64,000 nucleotides of DNA from positions 1-64,000 of the forward strand of contig NZ_WRPR01000024.1 in NCBI RefSeq assembly GCF_010367455.1, written 5' to 3'. Positions 57,218 through 64,000 of the stretch are shown piece by piece. Made by a program: the position numbers and the translations under genes. Source of the stretch: Candidatus Laterigemmans baculatus. GTDB lineage: Bacteria; Planctomycetota; Planctomycetia; Pirellulales; Pirellulaceae. Within the stretch, counting starts at the first letter, position 1. The number at the start of each line of letters is the position of its first letter. The notes under the pieces were generated by a model. It made no database searches and was not told the DNA's origin. It saw nothing but the letters and a program-made list of their open reading frames with translations.

Positions 57218-60200
57218 ATGGATGGCAAGGACGCCGCCCCGAACCCGATTTCTTCTCCGTCCGGAACGGGACCGGTCGCGGCTTCGGCGATCTGTGACGA
57301 TTCGGCGGCGAGTTTTTTCCGTCGCCGGGGCGGTGGAGAGGGATTTGGGGGCTCTGGGAGCTTGTGTGGCTCTGGGGGCTTGTGGGGCTTTGGGGTCTGG
57401 CTTCAAGGCTCCCTGCTGGCGGCTTTGACGCTGCTCACCGCGCCGGCTCCCGCGGCTCCGCTGCCGAATGGACGCGTCGATGGCGACCGCCGCAACGACG
57501 CGGCCCTTCGCGACATTTTCTTCGCCGATCCCGACCGCGGATGGGCCGTCGGAGACCTGGGCGTCATTCTGGTCACTTCCGATGGCGGAAACGTGTGGGT
57601 TCCGCAGTCGAGCGGGACGACTGGCAACCTCCGCTCGGTCTACTTCTCGAGCCCCGAGCGAGGCTACGCGGTCGGCGGCTGGTACGAGAGCGACACGGGG
57701 CTTGGGCGGGCGATCGTCCTGCGGACTCGAGATGGCGGACAGAGCTGGACGCCGCTGGAATCCGATCTCCCCCCGCTGCGCTCGATTCGCCAACTCGGCA
57801 GTGGAAGGCTGATCGCCAGCGGCGAGTGGTCGCCGATCCACCTCGGCGGCGTGTTTCTCTCCGAAGACGACGGCGTCAGCTGGCGGGCCGTAGGGGGCGA
57901 ACAACTCCGCCAAGTCGCCGCGGCAAGCCTCAGCTCCGATGGAGTCCTGATGGCCGACGACCAGGGAGTGCTGTTTGCTGCCGCTCCGGAGGCGATCGCC
58001 GGTCCGTCGGCCTCTCCGCCCGAAGCGGTGGCGGTGCTGCCTGGAGTGACGGCGTTGGCGACCGCAGGGCCGCATGCGGCGGCGGCCTTGGGCGACCGGA
58101 CATTCGCGATCAGCCGCGACGGCGGCCGACGCTGGACCCGGATCGAGTCTCCTGCGCCGACCCCGTTTCTGCCGCTCTGCGCGGCAGCGGCGGTCGACGG
58201 ATCGCTGTGGTTTGCCGGAGCCCCTGGCCGTCAGGTGTGCCGCGTCGACTCGCAAGGCGTACGAACCCAGCCGGAGACGGGTTTCGATGGGCCGCTGTAC
58301 GCCCTGCACTTTCACGATCAGCATCGCGGCTGGGCGGTGGGTGGTTTTGGCACGATCCTGGCGACCCGCGATGGCGGGCGGACGTGGCGTGTGCAGCGAG
58401 GGGGTTCGGCCCGCGCCATGTTGCTCGGCGTCGCGGTCGATCCGGCGGAACTTCCCTGGCCGGTGCTGGCGAGCGAAGCCCTGGAACGGGGGCATCGCTT
58501 CATCGTGGCTGTCGCCGGTCGGCCGAGCGGACTCGAGGGAGAGGGGCCCAAGGGAGAGGGGCCCAAGGGAGAGGGGCCCAAGGGAGAGGGGCCCAAGGGA
58601 GAGGCGGCGACTGGTTTTTCGAGCGGTTTTAATCCGCTGCGGGCGAGTCTCGGCGGCCGGACCGGTCAAGCGGCTGCTGAGCTTGGGGGTGGAGAGGTGC
58701 TGGCCTGGGATCCGGCGGGGAGGGGATCCGAGTCGATCGCGGCGGTGATTGCCAGCTGCGCTCCGAGCGTGATCCTTTTGGGAGCCGATCTGTCGGAGGA
58801 GCAACGCGACCGCTGGCTCTCGCAGGCGATGCGGGCCGGGGTGGCCCGGGTGTTCGAGGTCAGCGGCGAGTCGCGGGCCGAGTTAACGATTCATGCTTCG
58901 GCCGTGCTGCCGGTTGCGGGGGTGCTCACCGCCGACCTGTGGTCCGACGCCCTGGCGTTGCTCGACCCGGGCCGCGTGGTCCCCGAGCGGCTGTTGCTCC
59001 GCCGTCGCTGGGACGAGTCTCGAGCTGAACGGCTGATCGGTGGGGTTTCCGACGGGTTGCCCAGTGGTAATGGGCGACGTCCGGTGCCGGAAGGACGCCG
59101 GCGCAATTTCCAGATCCTGCAGGCGCGGAGCGGGGAAACGCAGCTGATCGAGCGGCTAGTTGCGGATGCGCAGACGCTCGATCGCCCGGCACTCGAGCGG
59201 CAGCTTTCGTTGCTGGTCACCCAGACGCCGCTGGAGAACCGCGAACGGCTGCTGCGCAAGTTGCTGCACCGGATCGAGTCGGCCAGCGAGCACCGCCCGA
59301 GCGAGGTGCGACTGTATCGGACTGCGTTGGCCGAAGCAGCGAGGCAACCCTCGGCGAGCGGCTTTGCCCGGGCCGCCGATCTTCGCCTCCAGAGCCTGCT
59401 GCAGAGCCAGGAATGGCAGCCGCTGCTGGCCGATTCGGCGGTGGTTCGCCAGCCGCGTGCGGAGGGGACGACCGAGCGCGTCGCTGCCCACAGCTCGCCC
59501 TTTGAAAAACATGATTCGCCCGTGATGCCAGTTGCGGGCATTGGACCGACGGAGGGAGTTCCCGCGGCTGCGGTGCGGCCCGCTGGACTGCCCGCGGCTG
59601 GCCCCCCGCGTTCCGAACCGCAACCGGCTGAAGTCGTCGAGCTCGCCGGAGCCGAGGATTTGCCGTGGCAGATGCACCCGGCCGTGCTCGTTTGGAAGTC
59701 GGCCCGCGGGCCGTCGGCGATGAGTTCCTGGGACCGCGGTGCGGTGGCTCGATTGGGTGAAGCGCTGACGGCGGGCGAGTGGAAGGAGCTGCTCAATCCG
59801 CGGCCGGACGATTGGCTAACCGCCGTCCCGGCCATTCGTGCTGGACGTATCGAGCGACCGTTACTCGATGGTCGCGTCGACGATCCTTGTTGGGGAGATT
59901 TTGCGTCGCAATCCATCGAGGCTGCGGTCGGCGAGGCTCAGGTGCGGTTTGCTTACGACGCCGATTTCCTTTATTTCGCGCTCCGCGGATCTTTTGGAGC
60001 TGACGATCACGCTCGCCCAGCCGAACGTCGCCAGCGTGATGCGGCGCTGGCAGGACAGACGCGTGCGGTGCTCGAGATTGACGTCGATTGCGATTTATTG
60101 ACGGCTTATGAGTTGACAGTGGACGCTCGTGGTCACACCCGCGATACCTGTGACGGGTTCACCGGCTGGCAGCCGATTTGGTATGTCGCCACGGAGTTGG

Positions 60201-60373
60201 AGGGGGGTGTGCGGACGATCGAGGCGGCGGTTCGCCGGCAGGACTTGGTGGGGCTCCCGCCGGTGGCTGGCGACCGTTGGAGGATCCGAGCGCGGATCAT
60301 TCCCGCTGGTCACGAAGGCTCGCAGCAGCCGCTGGCCGACCCCTGCGGCTGGCGGACCCTCGTCTTCAAGTAG
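57218..60373 (+). CDS. Large YCF48-type propeller protein with CBM9-like C-terminus
   Basis: 1051 aa. A Gly-rich N-terminus leads to a hydrophobic segment (GSLLAALTLLTAPAPAAPLP), probably a signal. About residues 95-400 contain YCF48/BNR-like repeats (RDIFFADPDRGWAVGDLGVI; LYALHFHDQHRGWAVGGFGT). The middle (about 410-600) has a Rossmann-like stretch resembling a degenerate PIG-L deacetylase domain. The end (about 920-1051; RPLLDGRVDDPCWGDFASQS) looks like a CBM9/DOMON sugar- or haem-binding module. A 15-bp repeat (58538-58602) inserts (GEGPK)4 in the middle. The start is uncertain; ATG 57218 is used. No function can be stated. Confidence 0.75.
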   Translation: MDGKDAAPNPISSPSGTGPVAASAICDDSAASFFRRRGGGEGFGGSGSLCGSGGLWGFGVWLQGSLLAALTLLTAPAPAAPLPNGRVDGDRRNDAALRDIFFADPDRGWAVGDLGVILVTSDGGNVWVPQSSGTTGNLRSVYFSSPERGYAVGGWYESDTGLGRAIVLRTRDGGQSWTPLESDLPPLRSIRQLGSGRLIASGEWSPIHLGGVFLSEDDGVSWRAVGGEQLRQVAAASLSSDGVLMADDQGVLFAAAPEAIAGPSASPPEAVAVLPGVTALATAGPHAAAALGDRTFAISRDGGRRWTRIESPAPTPFLPLCAAAAVDGSLWFAGAPGRQVCRVDSQGVRTQPETGFDGPLYALHFHDQHRGWAVGGFGTILATRDGGRTWRVQRGGSARAMLLGVAVDPAELPWPVLASEALERGHRFIVAVAGRPSGLEGEGPKGEGPKGEGPKGEGPKGEAATGFSSGFNPLRASLGGRTGQAAAELGGGEVLAWDPAGRGSESIAAVIASCAPSVILLGADLSEEQRDRWLSQAMRAGVARVFEVSGESRAELTIHASAVLPVAGVLTADLWSDALALLDPGRVVPERLLLRRRWDESRAERLIGGVSDGLPSGNGRRPVPEGRRRNFQILQARSGETQLIERLVADAQTLDRPALERQLSLLVTQTPLENRERLLRKLLHRIESASEHRPSEVRLYRTALAEAARQPSASGFARAADLRLQSLLQSQEWQPLLADSAVVRQPRAEGTTERVAAHSSPFEKHDSPVMPVAGIGPTEGVPAAAVRPAGLPAAGPPRSEPQPAEVVELAGAEDLPWQMHPAVLVWKSARGPSAMSSWDRGAVARLGEALTAGEWKELLNPRPDDWLTAVPAIRAGRIERPLLDGRVDDPCWGDFASQSIEAAVGEAQVRFAYDADFLYFALRGSFGADDHARPAERRQRDAALAGQTRAVLEIDVDCDLLTAYELTVDARGHTRDTCDGFTGWQPIWYVATELEGGVRTIEAAVRRQDLVGLPPVAGDRWRIRARIIPAGHEGSQQPLADPCGWRTLVFK
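58538..58602 (+). repeat. 15-bp tandem repeat in the YCF48-type gene
   Basis: About four units of GGAGAGGGGCCCAAG encode GEGPK repeats, keeping frame. Same unit length as those in glgE, purE and the lipoprotein gene, but unrelated in sequence. Confidence 0.93.
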
Positions 60374-60399
60374 GCTGCGGTCCGCCCCTCAGCGGAGCC

Positions 60400-60960
60400 A
60401 AGGTCAAAAGGGGTCATGGGTCAAAAGGGGTCACAGCCCTTGGATCAAAAGGGGTCACAGCCCTAGCGATCAGTCCAGTGGATTCGCCAGGATGCCAGGT
60501 CCGCCTATCTTTCCAGGTCAAATGTCTTAAGGGGTCACAGCCCTAACGATCGGACCGGAAGGGGGTAGAGCCTTTTCGGATCGGCGGATGTGGCGCCCCG
60601 GTGGGGCTGGCTGGGGACTTGGGGGGCTGCGGACCCAGGGCGTCGCTATGCGGCTCCGCCGCGGCGCTGTGCTCTGGGCTGATTTGTTTCAGCCCCCTCT
60701 GGGGCGGGCGCGGAGCGGTAAGGAAGGCTCGATGCCTTGTCGAAGGGCGAGCCGGTGAGTGAAGTCAGGGCCAGGGCAAAAGGGGTCACAGCCCTAACAC
60801 TCAGAAGGGGTCACAGCCCGAGCGATCGGTCCTATGGGTTCGCCGTCTTTCCAGCTCAGCCCATGTTCCCATGTAGGGGGTCAGAGCCCCGAGCAAAGGA
60901 CCAGGTCAAAAGGGGGCTCGGGGCAATAGGGGTCACAGCTTTAGCAACGGGCCCCAGGAG
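60400..60960. repeat. Interspersed GGGGTCACAGCCC repeat cluster
   Basis: At least eight copies or near copies of AAAAGGGGTCACAGCCCTA are scattered over 560 bp (near 60404, 60422, 60446, 60531, 60780, 60806, 60874, 60926). Some are followed by GCGATCGGTC, then GATTCGCC and CTTTCCAG blocks, so longer degenerate units exist. No coding frame is convincing here. The motif head AAAAGGGGTCA equals that of the GGGGTCAGGAGCC elements. Confidence 0.85.
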
Positions 60961-61006
60961 GCGGGGCTTGGTTTGGGGCGGCGGCGGGGGCAGAAGGCGG
61001 CGAGAG

Positions 61007-61789
61007 TTAGGCGGCCGAGGCGTGGGCTCGGTCGGCTGGGGCGACTTGGCCGTTCTCAAGTCGCACGATCACATCGGCTTTGGCGGCCACCGCGTCGTCG
61101 TGGGTGACCATCGCAATCGTCAGCCCCTCGTCCTGGTGGAGCTGGCGGAGCAGACCGAGAATTTGCTGGCCGGTCTGCGAGTCGAGGTTGCCGGTCGGTT
61201 CGTCCGCCAACAAGATTTTGGGTTCGGACATCAGCGCCCGGGCGATCGCCGCACGCTGCATCTCGCCGCCGCTCAGTTCCCGCGGCTTGTGGTGCATGCG
61301 ATGGCTGAGCCCGACCCGCTCGAGCAGTTCACTGGCCCGCCGCCGCGCCTCGTGTCTGCCGAGGAAGTAGGACCACGCCGAGCGATTGATCATCGTCGGC
61401 GTGAGCACGTTCTCCAGCGCCGTCAGCTCCGGCAGCAGATGATAGAACTGGAAGATGATGCCAATCTCCCGGTTGCGATACGCGTCGCGGCGGGCCCGCG
61501 AGGCGGAATCGATCCGCTCCCCGGCAAAATAGATCTCGCCGGAGTCGGGTTGGTCGAGTGAAGCGAGCAGATGCAGCAGGGTGCTCTTGCCCGATCCGCT
61601 CCGGCCGACCATCGCTGTCAGGGAACCGGCTTTCAAGTCGAAATCGACCCCCCGCAGCACGGGGACCTCGAGCCGATTCTTGCAGTAGCTTTTGACCAAT
61701 CCACGTGCGGTCAGAATCGACGATTGAGAAACAGTCGGTGCCATGGATGGGGTCGTCTGTGGTGGAGTGGAAAACGCAGCCCGCGACAT
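61007..61789 (-). CDS. lolD: LolD-type ABC transporter ATPase
   Basis: 260 aa. Walker A GRSGSGKST, signature LSGGEMQRAAIARAL, Walker B ILLADEPTGNLD and the H-loop MVTHDD are all present. The family (LolD/MacB) powers extraction of lipoproteins or export of substrates from the inner membrane. The LolCE-like permease gene is 17 bp upstream on the same strand, which supports LolD. The likely start is one of the ATGs near residues 1-16; ATG 61789 is used. Confidence 0.93.
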   Translation of the reverse strand: MSRAAFSTPPQTTPSMAPTVSQSSILTARGLVKSYCKNRLEVPVLRGVDFDLKAGSLTAMVGRSGSGKSTLLHLLASLDQPDSGEIYFAGERIDSASRARRDAYRNREIGIIFQFYHLLPELTALENVLTPTMINRSAWSYFLGRHEARRRASELLERVGLSHRMHHKPRELSGGEMQRAAIARALMSEPKILLADEPTGNLDSQTGQQILGLLRQLHQDEGLTIAMVTHDDAVAAKADVIVRLENGQVAPADRAHASAA

Positions 61790-61806
61790 CGCGTTCAGAG
61801 GAAGGT

Positions 61807-63447
61807 TTATTCGTAGCGAAGGGCCTGGACCGGATGCATGCGAGCCGCCCGGTAAGCCGGCAGCACGCTGGCCAGGGTGGCGATCAGGACCGCGCCAGTA
61901 ACGACCCAGACAAGCGTGAACGGCTCGACAATCGTTGGGATCTCGCTGAAGTAGTAGATCGCCGGATCAAAAACCTCTTGGCCGGTGACGATCTCGATCA
62001 GCCGGGCCACTTCGTTGATGTGACGGACAAACAGCAGGCCGCCGATCAAGCCGACGCCCGAACCGACCACGCCGAGCAGCAATCCGTAGCTGAGGAAGAT
62101 GCTCATCACCCCCCGCCCCGACGCCCCGAGTGCCTTGAGCGTCCCGATGTCGCGGGTCTTCTCGACCACGATCATGAAGAACGTCGCCAAGATCCCGAAC
62201 CCGGCCACGGCGATGATCAGGAACAGCAGGATGTTGAGGATCATCGTTTCGAGCTGGACCGCAGCCAGCAGCGGGCCCTGCATGTCCCGCCAAGTTTGGA
62301 TCTGGTAGGCGTACTGCTGCGGAGGGAACCGGCGGCGAAGCAGATCGCGGACAGCGTTCAAATCCGCCCCCTCGACCAACTTCAGCTGAATCGTCGTCAC
62401 GCTCCGGCGGCCCGATTCCGGATCGATCATCCCCCGAAACTCCTGCAGATCGGCGAGCGGGACGAACGCAAACGTTCCGTCGTATTCGCTCATCCCGCTC
62501 TCATACAGGTCGACGACCGTGAAGCGTTGGTCGAGCACTTTGGTGTTCTCCGACGCGCTCGGGAACATCAGCCGCACGTCGTCGCCCGGTCGGCAGTAGA
62601 AGTAGTCCTCGACCTCTTCTCCATCGCTGCGAACCCGCGTGCTGCAGGTGGCGATCCCCAGCACAATCCCAGGAAACGTTTCCTTGGCGGGATCGAACTC
62701 CACCGGGTTACCCGACTCCGAAGCAAACTCGGGAGTCGCCTGCAGCGGGGACCAGCCCGGACCGGCTGCCGCCGCATCAGAATCTGCCGCCTCCGAGCTC
62801 CCCGCAGCCGAACCCGCCACTGCAGTGCTGCCCGCCGCAGAACCTGCCGCATTGGGGAGGGCGAGCGGTTGGCCCGCCGCGCGGCGGTTGGCAGCCATCA
62901 CCGCTTCGATCCGCTGACGCTCCGCTTCGATCGCTTTTTCGTAAGCGGCCCGCGCCCGTCGATACTCCCACCCCGACTCGGGAAAGCCCTGTCGCTCTGG
63001 AGCATAGCCCGCCTCGCGAAGCTCAAACGCGACGTGCTCGCGGTTCTCCGGGTGCAGCAAGTACTTGCCGAAGTCGCTGACCGTGTCGTACGTGCGAGCG
63101 TCGATGCCGACGAGGTTGACTTGCCGGGTGACCAGCTGACCATTGTGCTCGATCCCCATCATCGCCGGCACGTGGACCGAGACCGATGTCCCGACCAGTT
63201 GATCGCCGACGAGTTCGCGGATCTCTTCGACGTGCGCTTCCGGATCGAGAATCCCGCCGACGGTGTGGCACTCCAGCAGAATATCCGAAGCCAGCCCGTG
63301 CATCCGCTCGTGCATTTCGGCTGAGAAGCCAGCCATCACGCTGTTGACGACGATCAGCGTGGCAACCCCCAGGGTCACACTGATGATCGACGCGAGGGCG
63401 ATATAGCGTGTGCGGAGATAGCGAAAGCACAACAACCAACGGTACAT
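61807..63447 (-). CDS. LolC/LolE-type ABC transporter permease
   Basis: 546 aa from ATG 63447, which follows GGAG. A first helix (YIALASIISVTLGVATLIVV), a large periplasmic domain (about 50-390), and three C-terminal helices with the FtsX signature (ILNILLFLIIAVAGFGILAT; EKTRDIGTLKALGASGRGV) define a LolCE/MacB-like permease. It works with the LolD ATPase downstream to release lipoproteins. The periplasmic domain carries an Ala/Gly/Ser-rich low-complexity insertion (AAGSAAGSTAVAGSAAGSSE). Confidence 0.92.
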   Translation of the reverse strand: MYRWLLCFRYLRTRYIALASIISVTLGVATLIVVNSVMAGFSAEMHERMHGLASDILLECHTVGGILDPEAHVEEIRELVGDQLVGTSVSVHVPAMMGIEHNGQLVTRQVNLVGIDARTYDTVSDFGKYLLHPENREHVAFELREAGYAPERQGFPESGWEYRRARAAYEKAIEAERQRIEAVMAANRRAAGQPLALPNAAGSAAGSTAVAGSAAGSSEAADSDAAAAGPGWSPLQATPEFASESGNPVEFDPAKETFPGIVLGIATCSTRVRSDGEEVEDYFYCRPGDDVRLMFPSASENTKVLDQRFTVVDLYESGMSEYDGTFAFVPLADLQEFRGMIDPESGRRSVTTIQLKLVEGADLNAVRDLLRRRFPPQQYAYQIQTWRDMQGPLLAAVQLETMILNILLFLIIAVAGFGILATFFMIVVEKTRDIGTLKALGASGRGVMSIFLSYGLLLGVVGSGVGLIGGLLFVRHINEVARLIEIVTGQEVFDPAIYYFSEIPTIVEPFTLVWVVTGAVLIATLASVLPAYRAARMHPVQALRYE

Positions 63448-63810
63448 GAGCGTCTCCGACGCAGTTGAGGCGGACCAATCCTTGTCCAGTCGCCGCGGAG
63501 CATACCGGTCCTCGCCGCAGCGGGTAAAGACCAGCCCCATTGTGGGCCGCCGCCGGCTCGGGACCTGGTCGTTTCGAAGTTCCGCTGCGCTGTTCGCGAA
63601 CAGTCCGCTTCGCTGGTTTCGGGGGTTGGCTCTTTCGCCGGTGAGTCGCTAGGCTCTTTCGGAAAATCGACTCCACCAGTCGCGGGTGCTTCGTTCGGCC
63701 CTCCCTCCGTTGGGCTCTCCCTCCATGTGGCCGCCCTCCCCGCTCGTTCCTCGCGACCCTCCCGGGGGGAGGGTGACGAAGAAGCGGCTGCCGCAAAAGA
63801 CACAGATCGC
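63448..63810. other. Divergent intergenic region with partial MITE
   Basis: Between the permease and the DapA-family gene. It holds a partial MITE core (about 63728-63776, CCCTCCCCGCTCGTTCCTCG onward) and the promoters of both genes, which cannot be defined. Confidence 0.5.
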
Positions 63811-64000
63811 ATGACTTCCAAAATCGACTCCGCGGATTCTTCCTCGTCCAAACTCCCCGCAGCTGTTTGGGAGCGGTTCCGACACGGCGTTGCGATTCCC
63901 GCCCATCCGTTGGCCCTGACCGCCGAGCGTCGGATGGACGAACGGCGGCAGCGGGCGCTCACCCGGTACTACCTCGCCTCGGGCGTCGGCGGGCTCGCGG
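63811..64000 (+). CDS. Dihydrodipicolinate synthase family protein (partial)
   Basis: The gene begins at ATG 63811 and runs off the window after 63 codons. The residues GVAIPAHPLALTAERRMDER and RQRALTRYYLASGVGGLA match the opening of DapA-family (class I aldolase, beta-barrel) proteins, which typically start with a loop, then a helix leading to a conserved AGVGGL strand. Schiff-base and other active-site residues lie outside. Likely a sugar-acid aldolase or dehydratase rather than true DapA; partial, so tentative. Confidence 0.72.
   Translation, partial: MTSKIDSADSSSSKLPAAVWERFRHGVAIPAHPLALTAERRMDERRQRALTRYYLASGVGGLA

Noticed and set aside
57098-58804. 568-codon minus-strand frame
   Set aside because: Antisense of the YCF48-type gene, Arg-rich, no conserved motif; the plus-strand protein has clear repeats and a plausible signal.
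60400-60960. Possible CRISPR array
   Set aside because: Copies are irregularly spaced, degenerate, with no uniform spacers and no cas genes nearby.

Overview
The window looks like chromosomal DNA of a high-GC planctomycete, most likely of the Pirellulales. This is inferred from the gene families present: a GlgE-pathway operon, formylglycine sulfatases, Tat-exported Gfo/Idh/MocA and DUF1501-type proteins, a NIPSNAP-family protein, an SHD1-domain protein, LolCD-like ABC genes and many secreted proteins of unknown function. No rRNA gene is present to confirm it.

Layout. 0.4-7.8 kb: an alpha-glucan operon with a GlgB homologue, GlgE, and a trehalose synthase-maltokinase fusion (trehalose to maltose to maltose-1-phosphate to glucan). 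The GlgB homologue has lost its catalytic nucleophile and general acid/base. 8-11.4 kb: two overlapping CPA2-type cation/proton antiporters with C-terminal TrkA-N domains. 11.3-19.2 kb: SDR oxidoreductase, a DUF1501 remnant, a Tat-exported oxidoreductase, a truncated gene, a sterol-desaturase family hydroxylase, a Nudix protein, small unknowns, DUF1810 and a pyruvyltransferase-like protein. 19-32.5 kb: accessory DNA of visibly lower GC, with hypothetical, membrane and secreted proteins, one frameshifted gene, a tandem double sulfatase and many copies of short palindromic elements. 32.9-36.5 kb: a 3.6-kb integrative element bounded by exact 46-bp copies of the 3' part of tRNA-Pro(GGG), carrying a frameshifted tyrosine integrase. 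36.7-47.9 kb: housekeeping genes pyrF, cimA (behind a candidate Ile/Leu/Val leader-peptide attenuator), valS, purK, purE, a sigma-70 family factor and a lipoprotein. 48-57 kb: NIPSNAP protein, mutS, a dicarboxylate symporter, an SMP-30-like lactonase and ilvB. 57-64 kb: a large YCF48/CBM9-like protein, a field of short interspersed repeats, LolD/LolC-type ABC genes and the start of a DapA-family gene.

Two themes stand out. The first is repeat biology. At least five gene-associated 15-bp in-frame tandem repeats occur in unrelated proteins, and at least five families of intergenic palindromic or interspersed repeats are present, with no transposase gene in the window. The second is branched-chain amino-acid metabolism: cimA with its leader, valS and ilvB all lie within 20 kb, though not in one operon.
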